From NCBI RefSeq assembly GCF_000340215.1, contig NW_006921539.1:4051118-4115117 (forward strand): a stretch of 64,000 bases of DNA, written 5' to 3'. This document shows, piece by piece, positions 21,948 through 34,100 of the stretch. The translations under genes and the position numbers were made by a program. The notes beneath the pieces are model-generated. The model worked only from the letters and a program-made list of their open reading frames with translations, was not told the origin of the DNA and did no database searches. Positions within the stretch are counted from its first letter, which is position 1. Each line of letters begins with the position of its first letter. Origin of the DNA: Pseudocercospora fijiensis CIRAD86 (lineage: Eukaryota > Ascomycota > Dothideomycetes > Mycosphaerellales > Mycosphaerellaceae).

Positions 21948-24394
21948 ATGGCGATTGATCAACATATTCCGTGGGACATCACCACCCCGACCACCATCGT
22001 TCTCAGCAGCGCTGACAGTGTGGGTGCACAGATATCCCGAGACGCACGACCTCGCGCGAACAGAGAAAGGCTTCTATCCCGTGCGAATACCTGTATCGTG
22101 AGTCCCTCGCCTCACTCCCGCTCCGCATGTAACACGACTAGTCGGGCTAGCAAGACACTGTCCTATGCAGTGGCTAATGCGCAGCGTACAACAGACATTG
22201 GCAGTTACGACATTACATCTCCACCCCCGAGCAAGACCATCTCTACTATGCCAGCGGCAACGAAATCTACTGCCTGAACACGGCCACAAAGAAGCGCAAG
22301 CACGTGGCCACATTACCCTTCGAAGCACGATGCACCGCGTCAGGATACGGCTATGTATGTGTGGGCGGCGAGGATGAGGGCCATTTTGCAGCCATCAAGC
22401 TGGATGGCAGTGGCCCGAGAACACTGGATGTCGACGCGGCCCTGCCTTTGGGTAGCTTCGGACATGCCGTGGGAAGAAGAGCGCCGACTGTGAAAGTGGA
22501 GAGGATTGGCGAGGAAATAGTAAACTCCATCTCCATCCACCGCATACAGGACGAAGACGCGCATCTCGACGACATTGTCGCTGTCCTTACAAATAACGAC
22601 CGAACGGTGCGCATATACAGCCTTCCGCAAGGCCACGAGACCAAATGTGTGGACCTCCCATTTGCCATCAATCACGCCACCATATCGCCAGACGGACAAA
22701 TGCTGGTTGCTGTGGGCGACTACAACCAGGCCTACTTCTACCGACGAGAAATCTTCGATACCCCACCACAAATACCGAAACCGCATAATCGACTCAACAG
22801 TTCGAGTGTACGATGGGAGCGACTGTGCAAAGTCACCTTGCACGCGCAGCCCGAGACGACTGTCGGCTACTTTACGACAGCCTGGTCGCCCAGCGGCTCG
22901 CTTGTGGCAGTGGGCAGCGAAGGAGGCTACATCACCGTCATGGACACGGAAATACTGAATGACTCTGCGTGCGACAGCGAGAATCGCGACGAGGCCATTG
23001 TGGCTGTGGTACCTGGTTCGCGAGCCGACTTTCCTAGCCCGCATCCTGGCGCCATACGCAGCATGCTGTTCAGCCCCGATCCTTGGGATTTGCTGATCTG
23101 GGCAGAAGACCAGGGTCGAATATGCATTGGCGATATGAGAACAGGGTTGAAGAGCAGGCAAATCATACCTCTGGAGATGAAAGAAGAAACGTTGAATAAG
23201 ATCACGTTCGACGATCTACCGCTGGAGGAGAATGATCCAGCACTGTTATATCCTCCCTCGGTGATACCGCATCTCGACGATCTCGAGGCAGACCTTATGA
23301 GGCGGTATCGTATGAGTCCAGACAATGCCACCGCCGTGAACTTTGCTACAGAATATATCGAAGCTCGGCGTGCGCACAGGGCGGCAAGACAAGAGTTGGC
23401 GAACAGGACACAAGGCGACCCGGGAGGGTTGACCGCGAGAGAGCAGCAGATACTGGAGACACTACGAACATCACGGCAACGAGAAGAAGCACGGGCAGGT
23501 GGACAAATCCCTCGATCTGTCAACTACACAACGCCTGACATATTCACATCAGGCGCACGCGCTTCATCCTCCGCGTTGGCAGCCGCAGAATCCGACTCTG
23601 CAAGACCTATTAGCGAAATCCTTAGCTCCGTACAAGACTCCTTTCCGGAACTGAGTAGAACTCACGCAGCTAGTCCTGGACCTCATAATGCTTCATCAGA
23701 TTCGCTCCCGCCGCTCCATGCGCTGCAAGAAGGAGTCTGGGGATCTGCCGCCAGATCTGGTTTAGGCCGACTGACTGAAAGCTCATCGCGCTTGCCTAGA
23801 AGGCGGCAGTCGGTCATACTGAATCCAGCCTCGTCGAACGGCGTAGCTTCGGCATCTGCCAGTACCTCACGACGTGATCAACCTTCAGCGCGGGATGATG
23901 AATCCGGCGATGTGAATCCTTGGAGTATCGTCGAAGAACAAATCTCATCCACGGCCAGAGGTCCACTTTTCGAAGGCGCTGCTCGAGCCCAGGCTGCATC
24001 TCCAGTCCCTGCCGAGCGCGAGCGAGAACGCCGCGAACGCATCGCAGATAGCCTTCAACAAGGCCTCGAAGAAGGACGGCGGATCGCCAACGCGCAGGCC
24101 AGGGTTAGAGAACGCTGGAGCCGTTCGCGCTTAGGTGGTGGTGGCGGTGGTGGTGCCAGTGGCGTGACCATGGCCGAAGCCAGGCGTCTCGCCGCTTTCC
24201 CTGAAGGTTACGATGCGCTCCTCCGACGCACGCAAATGCGAGGTTACAGCGGGAGAGAAGTCGGCGTCAGGACTGCTGGTTTGGCGATGAATCCTGATGG
24301 CCGCACGCTCTGGGCTGCGTGTGAGGAGGGGATTTTCGAGATTGATGTTCGAACTAAGGCCAGGATGTTTTTGCCGTGTTGTGAGTTGCGGTGA
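21948..24394 (+). CDS. WD40-like DUF2415 protein, with an apparent frameshift near the N-terminus
   Basis: Predicted exons are 21948-22097 and 22195-24394, with a 97-nt GTGAGT..ACAACAG intron and a CTAAT branch point. Together they encode about 780 residues. Exon 1 opens MAIDQHIPWDITTP, a normal family start, but the conserved continuation WVHRYPETHDLA lies one base out of frame. The shift falls between about 22008 and 22021, too short for an intron. After the intron the frame continues HWQLRHYISTPEQ, YYASGNEIYCLNT and a beta-propeller-like core with FAINHATISPDGQMLVAVG. The DUF2415 signature HPGAIRSMLFSPDPWDLLIWAE follows as two adjoining blocks. The C-terminal third is low-complexity, then ends with another WD-like blade. 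Function is unknown. The shift may be a sequencing error, a real lesion or a start I have missed. Confidence 0.7.
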
Positions 24395-25583
24395 TGATGT
24401 TCAATGAATGAATGGGTTAATGCGATTTTTTTTTTCTTGAGAGTGGTTGAGTGGTTGATTGATACCCGCGCTGGTATGAAAACCAATGAACGAATGAATG
24501 AGTAGATAGATTATGAGGAGGAAGAGGAGTATGTATACATACATGTATTGATAATACATTCCACTTTGAAGCAAGGTATGTATGGCACTTCATTTTCTTT
24601 TTCTTTTCCTTGCAGGGAAAAAATCTTACCTACTACCTAGTTACTTAACTATCTTAAATTCCTTTTTTTTCTTCTTCTTCTTCTTCTTCCCCTATATAAA
24701 ATCTTTTTCGATACTACGCTAAAAAGCCTTCTATAATAATAATAATTATCTATTAGTAGACATTGTCGTCGTCGAAGAAAACTACTAGTATTTTTTTTTT
24801 CTTTTCGCCCGAAAAAAAAACCCCCGAAAAGTTTCTTCGGATTGATTTGAAAGTGAAAGTGAAAATAAAAATGAAAATGAACTTTTATCGTTGTTGTTGT
24901 AGTGTACTGTTGTTTGTGCGAGCGAGCGAGCGACCTGGTAGTGGTGGATGCTTGTGTGTTCACGAAGAAATCGAAGAGTGTCTTCGAGCTAGTTAGTATT
25001 CGCAGATAAACAAGTACGTATATACTCACTCGAAGATGAGCTAGCTTCGATGGATGTTGTTTATATAAGAACAGCTAGCCACAGGGCCTCTGATGTGAGA
25101 CGAGCGCAGCGCATCTCTGGCTGGTTACCCACTTGAACTCACTCCTCTTCATTCATCCATGATCACATGATCAGCTAAGCATCTAGAGATGATGAAGAAG
25201 CTCAATGCAAGCAACAGACTCTGTGGGTGAATATGAAGCGTGATTTTTGATTATTCAAGATCGGAGGAGAGACTTGTGTAATACATAGCAAGAATCCAGC
25301 TAAAATACAACATCGCTGCTTCTTACAGGCACCCCGGCCGGCCGTCATATGCATAATTCCCATCTAGGTCTCTCTACGCGCCTCAACAAATGCTTCTCGT
25401 GCCAGATACATTAACACATAGAGTGGTGCCTCTACCGCCGCCGCCGCAGATCGGAGCGGAAATGGCAATATCGGTACAAATGTCGCCAAGCGACTCATGG
25501 CACCAGAATCCTCGCTTTTGGTAGCTGAGCTCAGCTGGGTATAGACAAAACAGTACATTAAAAAAGGCTAGAAGTTAAGCGCT
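24395..25583. other. Low-complexity intergenic DNA between two convergent genes
   Basis: About 1.2 kb with long T-, CTT- and A-rich runs (24426-24440, 24661-24690, 24788-24830), partly TA-rich and perhaps lightly RIP-mutated. The open frames here come from low-complexity sequence. No gene is supported. Confidence 0.55.
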
Positions 25584-27747
25584 TCATGGCTTCTTCTTCT
25601 CCTCGCCCTGCTGTTGCTCGCCGGTCGGTTGCTCTCCCTGCTGCTGGCCTTCCGATGAGCTCTCAGAGCGGGCCTTGTGGAGCTTGTCGAAGAGAGTGAG
25701 GGAAGCAGTCTGGAGCTCGTCGGTCTTGGCCTTGATCTCCTCAGCGCTGGCAGTGCCCTCGCCGGTCTGGTTCTTGGCGATGAACTCGCGGAGAGAGGTG
25801 ATGTGCTCACGGATCTTGTCGGCCTCGGTCTTGTCCAGGCGGTCCTCAAACTCCTTGAGTGCCTTCTCGGTGTCGTTCACAACGCTGTCCGCACGGTTGG
25901 CGGCCTCAATGGCAGCCTTGCGACCCTTGTCGGCATCTGCGTACTTCTCCGCATCGTTGACCATGTTCTGGATCTCCTCGTCAGAGAGACCAGAGCCGCT
26001 GGCAATGGTGATGGACTGGTCCTTGTTGGTAGACTTGTCCTTGGCAGCGACGTGGACGATGGAGTCGGCATCGATATCGAAGGTGACCTCGATTTGTGGA
26101 ACACCACGGTGGGCAGGTGGGATACCGACAAGCTGGAAGTTTCCGAGGAGCTTGTTGTCGCGGACGAGCTCACGCTCACCCTGGTAGACCTTGATCTCGA
26201 CGGCAGACTGGTAATCAGCAGCAGTTGAGAAGGTCTGCGACTTCTTGGTGGGGATGGTAGTGTTGCGGTTGATCAGACGAGTGAAGACACCGCCGAGAGT
26301 CTCAATACCAAGGGAGAGAGGAGTGACATCGAGGAGGAGAAGGTCGGTGACCTCACCAGCAAGTACACCACCCTGGATGGCAGCACCGATGGCGACAGCC
26401 TCATCTGGGTTGACAGACTTGGCTGGCTCACGGCCGAAGATGCTCTTCACCGACTCAGTGACCTTTGGCATACGAGTCATACCACCGACGAGGATGACAT
26501 CCTGGATGTCCTTGGCCTGAAGGTTGGCGTCCTTGAGAGCCTTGCGGACTGGTTCGACGGTTCGGCTGATCAGTGGGTCCACAAGAGACTCAAGCTGGGC
26601 TCGAGTAAGCTTGGTGTTGATGTGCTTTGGTCCAGAAGAGTCGGCGGTGATGAAAGGCAGGTTGATGTCGGTCTGGAGGGCAGAGGAAAGCTCAATCTTG
26701 GCCTTTTCAGCAGCCTCACGAATACGCTGGATGGCCATGCGGTCGCTGGAGAGGTCAATGCCCTGCTCGCTCTTGAATTGCTGGACGAGGTGGCGGACGA
26801 GAGTGATATCAAAGTCCTCGCCACCAAGGTGGGTGTCACCGTTGGTAGACTTGACCTCAAAGACACCGTTGGAGATTTCAAGAATGGAGATATCGAAGGT
26901 ACCTCCACCGAGATCGTAGACAGCGATGACCTTGTCGTCCCTCTCAAGGCCGTAGGCAAGAGCAGCAGCAGTTGGCTCGTTGATGACACGGTGCACAGTC
27001 AGACCAGAGATCTGTCCGGCGTCTTTTGTAGCTTGTCGCTGAGAGTCGTTGAAGTATGCTGGAACAGTGACCACGGCGTTCTTGACGGTCTTTCCGAGGA
27101 AAGCCTCAGCAGTCTCTTTCATCTTCCCGAGCACGAAACCACCAATCTGCGAGGGAGAGTATTTCTGGCCCTGAGCCTCCAACCACGCATCTCCGTTGGT
27201 GTGCTGGACGATCTTGTATGGCACCTGCTGGATATCGCGCTGCACCTCGGCGTCCTTGAACTTTCGTCCGATGAGACGCTTGGTGGCGAAGAGGGTGTTC
27301 TCTGGGTTGACGACGGCCTGGCGCTTCGCTGAGATACCGACGAGTCGCTCGCCATCTTTTGTGAAACCGACGACTGATGGGGTTGTTCGTGCACCTTTGC
27401 CTCATGTCAGCCACCATTGCTTCAAGCTCCATCTCTCCGCCTGATGTTTTGGATATGCATACCTTCAGAGTTCTCTATTATTCGTGGTGCCTTGCCCTCC
27501 ATCACAGCCACTGCAGAGTTGGTGGTACCCAGATCGATACCGATTATGGGACCCTTGACCTTGCCGCTGTCGGCATTTGTGTCCTCCGCATATCCTCTTC
27601 GGAATTGCGATGTGAGTGGCGCGCGATATGCTGATGATCGGAGGGTAGATTGTGCGCGCGGGACGGCCTGTATGCGCATCAGTAAATTTTGCTCGCGTGA
27701 TGGCAACCGATCGCCAAACGTACGCTCCGCAGTCTTGAAGAAAGCAT
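25584..27747 (-). CDS. SSC1: Mitochondrial Hsp70 chaperone
   Basis: Three exons on the minus strand, 27747-27724, 27667-27463 and 27394-25584, encode 679 residues. The first exon is only 24 nt (MLSSRLRS). A 56-nt intron separates it from [15 protein letters not shown], which together form a basic mitochondrial presequence. The second intron (68 nt) splits codon G in [19 protein letters not shown]. The ATPase domain starts [19 protein letters not shown] and contains [14 protein letters not shown]; the substrate-binding domain includes [14 protein letters not shown]. The C-terminal lid ends in a Gln/Glu/Gly/Lys tail. Ssc1 drives matrix import with Tim44 and folds imported proteins. A methionine at 27706 in the open frame is inside the intron under this model, and the upstream start restores the usual N-terminus. 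Confidence 0.95.
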
Positions 27748-27955
27748 CTTGACTGTATTATGACACTATGATACACACGAGTAAGGAAGCGATGAAGAGA
27801 CGGGGTGCGCTGGCGGTAGAGGGGTGGAAAGAGATGGTGATGGCGCAAAAGCAGATGGAAAAGAAAGCCAGCCCAGGAGCTCTTCGCTTTGGCTTGTTCA
27901 TAGATTTTAGCTTTGGGGCCCGTGCGCTACAAGCCGAGCTCCGACTGCCTCCGTG

Positions 27956-27968
27956 GAATATTCTCGAC
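27956..27968. promoter_or_regulatory. Heat-shock element upstream of SSC1
   Basis: GAATATTCTCGAC matches the alternating GAAnnTTCnnGAn pattern bound by Hsf1, about 210 bp upstream of the SSC1 start. Two units are perfect and the third is partial. Heat-shock control of SSC1 is known in yeast. Confidence 0.45.
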
Positions 27969-28570
27969 TTCAACTGTGCTCGCCTCTCTCACACAGATAC
28001 CTCGCTCACATGACATGCTAGCTATTGGCAAGTGAGGCTGTATATTCACTCAGTGAGCCCGAGCATTAGTCAATGGCAGTGACACTTGGCAGATTCCGAA
28101 ACAGGACCTCCGACTGATACTGGACCATCAGAGATCGAGACGAAAGCGATCAGAGCGAAAGCTGTAGGGAGCATCGTACAAAAGAGGAAGTCGCTGCGAT
28201 GAGACCAACAAGAATGCAACTTTCACAGTCATGATGATAGCGAAGACTAGCGCCATTATATCGCTGCGTGCATCATACAAAAGCTGCCAGTGAATGGGCG
28301 AAATGTTCACCGCAAAAGCGACCAGGTGTATGTCCGATGCCCATATAACAAACCTCTAGGCCACGGCTGCTTCAGCCTGACGATGTAATCCTTCTGGTGT
28401 TCAGCCAATCTCTTAGCATGCTGAGCCGAATAGATCCGATCGCTTACTTCAAAGTTCAGTCATGCACGCTTTCTTTTACAGCTGGAGACAGAATGTAGCC
28501 AACTTCTCAACTTAAGCCATCAATCAATCTCCAATCTTCGATTCTCAAACAGTTGCTCACCCAGTTCGAC
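27969..28570. other. Divergent promoter region, SSC1 and methyltransferase
   Basis: About 600 bp of normal DNA. It has a CCAAT box at about 28405 on the plus strand, some 165 bp before the methyltransferase start. No gene is supported. Confidence 0.45.
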
Positions 28571-29560
28571 ATGGCTCCCATCGACAACTGGTACGACCAC
28601 AACAAAGCCTTCTGGGACGCATACCACATCGGCCGTCCAAACATCCCCGACTCGTTCTTCAATCGCATCTACGACTACCACAATTCTCACGCCGGGAAAT
28701 TCGATCTAGTACACGAACCCGGCGCAGGCCTCGGGATCCATTCTTTACGTCTAGCCGAAAAGTTCTCTCGAGTCCTCATCACAGACCCTAGTGACCAGAA
28801 CATCGAAAGTATCAAGCAAAGACTCTCATCACCACCCACGCAGCAGAATCATGGCGAAAACCTCGAAATCCACAAATCCAAACTAGAAGATATCCCAATT
28901 ACTCTCCCTCAAACAACCGGAACCGTCGACCTAATTTTCTGCGCAACAATGCTCCACTGGACCTCCATCCTCCCGGCTATGCAATCCATCTCCTCCCAAC
29001 TCGTCTCACCAACCGGAACCTTCGTCGCCTTCAGCTGCGGAGCCTTACACCTATACGAAAAAAAGATCAACGAAATCTGGATCCCAATCATCCCCTCGGA
29101 AACCTCAAAATTCTTCCGCAGAAAATACAACGCTTGCTCGACATCCCAAGAGAAAAAAGCGTTAATAGATTGGGCAATAATCGGTCGTTCAGCTTATGAT
29201 TCCGTTCTTATCGATCCCGACCTCTTTACAGATGTTCAACGTATAAAATTGAACTATGATACTCCGGGGTTTGATTTGAGGACTGCAACGATTGGGAATT
29301 TCGTCGATGATATTTTTCCTTTGGATTTGGAGCCTTTTAGTGAGGTAAAGGAAGGGGAAGATGTTGTGAGGGAAATGTGTGCTGAGGGATGGGAGTTTGA
29401 GGGGGGCATTGATGTTTTGAGAGCTGTGGCGGAGACTTTTCCTATTGAGAAGGAGAGCGAGAATTTTAGGACAAGGTGGGCGGAGTTGGAGAGTGTGGTA
29501 GGGGATGGGAAGGTTAAGGGTGTTTGGCCGGTGAGTTTGATTATGGCGACGAGGAAGTAA
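28571..29560 (+). CDS. SAM-dependent methyltransferase (class I, trans-aconitate/Crg1-like)
   Basis: The intronless frame gives 329 residues from the methionine at 28571. A start 6 codons upstream is also open, but this one has a better context (CGACATGGC) and a normal N-terminus. The fold is visible: VHEPGAGLGIHSLRLAEKF as motif I (the family form is usually D-x-G-x-G-x-G), LITDPSDQNI as the acidic loop after beta-2, and VDLIFCATMLHW as motif IV. The overall pattern resembles yeast Crg1/Tmt1-like enzymes, whose substrates are small acids. The substrate here cannot be predicted. The 3' half has more A/T-ending codons than the 5' half. Confidence 0.8.
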   Translation: MAPIDNWYDHNKAFWDAYHIGRPNIPDSFFNRIYDYHNSHAGKFDLVHEPGAGLGIHSLRLAEKFSRVLITDPSDQNIESIKQRLSSPPTQQNHGENLEIHKSKLEDIPITLPQTTGTVDLIFCATMLHWTSILPAMQSISSQLVSPTGTFVAFSCGALHLYEKKINEIWIPIIPSETSKFFRRKYNACSTSQEKKALIDWAIIGRSAYDSVLIDPDLFTDVQRIKLNYDTPGFDLRTATIGNFVDDIFPLDLEPFSEVKEGEDVVREMCAEGWEFEGGIDVLRAVAETFPIEKESENFRTRWAELESVVGDGKVKGVWPVSLIMATRK

Positions 29561-30226
29561 CTTCGCGGTTCAATCTGGCTTAGAAGGTAATCATGTTTTC
29601 AGCACTGATGTATAGATGTCTGCATCCATGCGCAGTCTTCGCGAACATTTCTCACCTCGAGCTACGTGCGTAGTGTGACACTGTCATGAGTGCTTCCCGC
29701 AATAGTAAAGGGTTGATGACATTCGCTTGACAGCGTAGAGTCGACATGGCAATAACGGTGAATTGTGTGCTAGACAGTGCTACTGCAGCCTTCTACGCTG
29801 TAATACAAACCAGATGACAACGGCCAAATGGCTTGGAAAATCGTCACGGACATGGCTCTACAGACGATGAGTGTCAGAGGGGTTTGGCGACGAGCCAGCG
29901 ATCAAACAGGGCATGGTGCTGACAGCAATAAGCAGACAAGGTCGCGTGTGCGAGCTTGCTGTTTTGTGCTCCAGATCCATCAAGGAAAGGTGGGAAGGGG
30001 AAAGAGCATTGGCAATCAAGCCTCGTCCGCCTTACGGCAAGACTCAGCGACACCTTAGGAGGACAAGCCATCCATTTCGCTCATAGACTAGCTCTACCTA
30101 TGGGGCAGTGCGTGCATGCATGCATCGAGTGTGTGCAGAGAAAAGACTGCACTAGTCACATCTCCCACTACCTGCCGCCAGAACTCCGTCCAAAGGTCGT
30201 GATCGCGTGTCGAGGGTGTAGAAGTT
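29561..30226. other. Intergenic DNA between two convergent genes
   Basis: About 670 bp of normal sequence separates the methyltransferase and RPS17 3' ends. It has CA and TG at normal levels. I see no gene. Confidence 0.55.
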
Positions 30227-30770
30227 TTAGGCGCGTGGGTTGCGGTCACCGAATCGGCGTGGGCGCTCGGCGACCTGCTGTTGCTGGACAGCGACAACGT
30301 TGACTGGGATGCTGTCGAACTGTGAAATTGTCAGCTTGGAGCGCAAAATTGTGCTATTGGTATGACTTACGCCCAAAGACTTAAGCAGATCCTTGGTCTC
30401 CTGGTCAACATCCAATTGACCGCTCTCGCTGTTCTGGGTGAAGTCCAAAGCAGAGACCTCTGGCACGTATTGATCCTTGCGCTCACGCTCCTCTTCTTGC
30501 AGCTTGAAGGAGATGCCACGGACTGGACCGCGCTGAATGCGTTTCATAAGATGGGTGGTATAGCCGGCGATCTGGATCGCATTATTAGTGACTGCGCAAT
30601 GCATCCGACATCTGCTGCCATACCTTGTTGCGCAGGCGCTTGGAGGCGATCACAGCGATCTCATCGCAGATACGCTTGTTGGTCTCGAAGTCGAGGGTGA
30701 GCTTTGGGTAGTATCGCTCAATGATGACCTTGGCGGACTTCTTGACGGTCTTGGTGCGAACGCGACCCAT
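30227..30770 (-). CDS. RPS17: 40S ribosomal protein S17 (eS17)
   Basis: Three exons, 30770-30624, 30571-30371 and 30319-30227, encode 146 residues. Removing the two short introns (52 and 51 nt, GT..AG) joins RLRNK to [16 protein letters not shown] and KSLG to FDSIPVNVV. The sequence [20 protein letters not shown] and the block [20 protein letters not shown] are diagnostic of eS17, a component of the 40S head. The gene is essential in yeast when both copies are lost. Its upstream side is interrupted at 30912 by the Copia retrotransposon, leaving about 140 bp of native leader and promoter. Confidence 0.97.
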
Positions 30771-30916
30771 TTTGACGGTGTTGTGGTTGTCGTTGGGCGG
30801 TGGGTGGGTGGGTGGTGGATTGGCGCTGGCAGACGAAGTCGAAGCTGCGATTTCGAAAGGTTGTGTCCCAAGTCGCCAAGAGATTTAAACTTTGTGGGCC
30901 TCGCTAGTCTGGACAC

Positions 30917-31098
30917 TGTTGTGAATCGTGCTAGGGATGCAACTAATCATCGGATTGACAACTATATAACTATACAAAGAAGGATTAGGAGCCTGCTATA
31001 GAAACTGCAGTTAATATACCCATTGTATGTCCTTCCTCTTAGTATAGGTTAGCTAATAGTATTAGCTAACTAGTATATTACCTAACTAAACTATAATA
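30917..31098 (-). repeat. Copia LTR, 3' LTR (next to RPS17)
   Basis: Aligned with 37509-37690 it differs at 18 of 182 positions. All are transitions of the CA/TA or TG/TA kind. Its outer 80 bp retain CA and TG, while the inner part is mutated. Confidence 0.95.
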
Positions 31099-31107
31099 CT
31101 CCCCCTT
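31099..31107 (-). promoter_or_regulatory. Polypurine tract of the Copia element
   Basis: On the minus strand AAGGGGGAG lies immediately upstream of the 3' LTR. That is the position and composition of the plus-strand primer tract. Confidence 0.7.
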
Positions 31108-34100
31108 AGGTAGAGATAATGTGCTGTTTAGATTGGATACTCTAAATCTAGGCTTAGAGCTTCACTTTATCTTCTAACTGCCTTTAGATATTAGACTATA
31201 TCTGCTTTATATACAGCTTTATATGCTATACTACTTATACGTACTTATATTATATTGTTTGCTAATTAGTTTGCTTTAGAGTAATGTCTTTAGTCGTAAT
31301 TGCAGGGTTAGCAGGCGCCTATAAAAGATACTTGAACTTAACTAGATAACTTGAACTTTTACAATCTACTCTTTAGTAATCCCCTAAGTACTAGCAGCCT
31401 CTACTAGAATTCAAATTCTTACTAAGACCTTTTAAGTCTAATAGCTAGCCGAGACTTTATTATAGCGATAATTCTTTACCCTAGCCTAGGGAGTATAGCG
31501 AGTAGTATAGGTAGTAGTAGTAGCGGCGGCGGTAGTAACGATCTAAATAAGAATCGGTACCCTTCGCGTTATAATAAGCTCTAGCTTATAGAGACTAGTA
31601 AGCATTGCTATTAGAGGTTCCCCTTTTCTAACAATTTGCTAACTAGGCGTAGTCCTTAAGGAAGTTTAGTTAACTATCGCGATTCTCTAGAGAATTATCT
31701 AGTGCTTAACTAATATTAGTCCGGAGCAGACTCCGCCTTAGCTACGTAACGTTAATGTTAGGTATCTCATTACGAGCTAGGATAATGCTCGGCTGTTTCC
31801 AAGTGTACCTCCGCGTCTGCGTAAGGCGGCTAAGGCATTCAATTTAGGCTTAAAATCGAATATTAACTACTTACCTGCCGCGCTTATGTATACGGCTGCT
31901 GCTAGACGCGTATATACTAGTAATAGCTAGTACGGTCCTTGCAAGTAGTTAAAGGGTCCGTACTTAGAGTATATAACTCTAAGTTATCGAATTAACGGTT
32001 AGGATATCGCTTTCCTAAAGGGCGCTTATACTAACTATACTAGCCTAAATTATTATAGTTAATACGAGTTCTCTAGTAAGTTGAATCTGGTCTTGTACAT
32101 TTTTTAAAGCAAAAACACTAATCCTTTTGTTAGGTTACGTCTCTCGGCTACGCTCTAATACGAATCGTTAGACGCCTATAGTGCCTCTACCGCCTCGCAA
32201 TCCGGAGAGCAGAGCAGGTACTAATTAGCGTCGTCTGTATATGCTAGTCCCGTCTAGCATCGATTAGAGTACTCCTTAGGGCGCCCAGGTAGTAGCAAAT
32301 TTGCTGCTATAGTAGGCAAATGCTTATGCCTAGGCTGCTGCTTAGGGACGTAGTCGTAGTCTAGGTTCTAGGTTGTCTACTAGTCCTAGCTCGACTCGTA
32401 ATTCTAGTAGTCCTTAGAGGGGTTTCTCCAATTACGAAGACAGTAATACTAAGATAGGTAGCTAATTAGGGAGATTCGGTTTTTTCTAGTAGACAGAGAG
32501 CTATAATATGTGTTTTCGATTTTGAAATAGGCTAGGCAGTCTAGATTAGTAAAAGCCTTATAGCATTAGAGAGTTTCTAACTCTTAAGGGCTAGGGTATT
32601 TCTTCCTGCTTGGTCCCAATGTTGTTACAAAAGAAATTTTGCAGCTTAGACTGTATAGTATGAAATTCGGTGAGTGTATAAAGCTTGTTTTCTAATCCTA
32701 CAAATAAGATTTCCCCTTCTAAAGGAGCAACTTAGGAGTTTGTCCCAAAGACGCTGTATTATTAGAGAATTTTGTTTAGAGATTTGGGCTCAGCAAAACA
32801 GTCCGCTAGCTATTTGTTAGTAGTAACGAATTCGACACTAATCTTTCCCTAGGTATACTGTTCTCTATAGTAGTAGTTCCTAAGGGAAACGTGCCTCGAC
32901 CTCTTAGAATTTGTATAGTCCTTAACAAGGGAAATGGCTAACTAGTTGTCTACCTAGACGTAAATCCTATTAACTTCTTCCTTAGTAAGTAGTTAAAGCT
33001 TAGTTATTAAATTTCGGAGCTAGCAGATTTCTCTGTATACTTCTATTAGAGCAATATGCTCTACTTTAGTACTAGAGAGTACGACTTCCTTCTAGAGCTA
33101 TAATCTCTATATAATTGGAGTATTGTTAAGAAGCACAAGGGCGCCTAATATTAATCTTAATAATAAAGGGTTACTAGCAAAGTCTGCGTTAGAGTATGCC
33201 TGAAATTCTAAAGTTTTCTTCTTTCTAAAGACAAGTCCTTTGTCAACTATACTAGCAATATACCTCTAGAGATGTTTAGTAGCTATAACATGCTTAGGTC
33301 CGGGATTCTAAAGGAACCTAGCAAGGTGGTTAACGGCATAGCTGATATCTAGTCTAGTCTGGTTAGCTAGAAACTGCATTTTACTAATTATAGTGTTAAA
33401 TAGCTGGTAGTCGGAGTCCTAACGGTTATAGGGGGTTGTAAGAGGCTCGTAAAGCTTCTTAAGTAGATGCTTTATTAGCTTGTACTAGTCTAAGCTATAC
33501 TTCTAAAGCTTCTCTTTAGTATAGTGTATCTAGGAGATAGTAAGGTTTCCCTCCTTGTCTTCCTTTAGATAAAGGCCTAGAAACAGGTTAGACGTAACAA
33601 TCTTGATTGTATACTTCTTACGAAGACCTTTAATTAGAGCATCGATCTTTGCCTTAGAGGTTCTAAAGATTTAGAAGTTATCTATATAAAGGAGGACAAG
33701 AATACTATTACCTTGCTATAGGCAATAGTTACTCTTTGTCCTGCTTAGGCTAAGTTGACGAAGAGTATCTAAAGCATTATAGTACTAGAGATTAGCAGCC
33801 TGCTTAAGGCTATACAATCCTTTTCTAATACGGATAATCTACTTTAGAGGGTGCTTCTTAAATAGGTACGCGCCTTCTAGGGGTCTAATAAAAATCTCTT
33901 TATCTAGAGGGGGATTTAAGAAAGTAGTCTCGATATCAACCTGTCTTCGCTTCTAGTTTTTGTTTACTAAAAGCCTAAGGATAAGTCTAGTAGTAGCTGC
34001 TCTTAGTGTAGGAGCATAGGTGTTAATATAGTTAAGACCTTGCTTCTATATAAAGCCTCTAGCTATCTATCTTGCCTTGTATTTATTAATAGAGCCGTCT

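Noticed and set aside
24649..25029. A 126-codon minus-strand frame rich in Tyr, Phe, Arg and Lys
   Set aside because: It comes from T/A and CTT low-complexity sequence.
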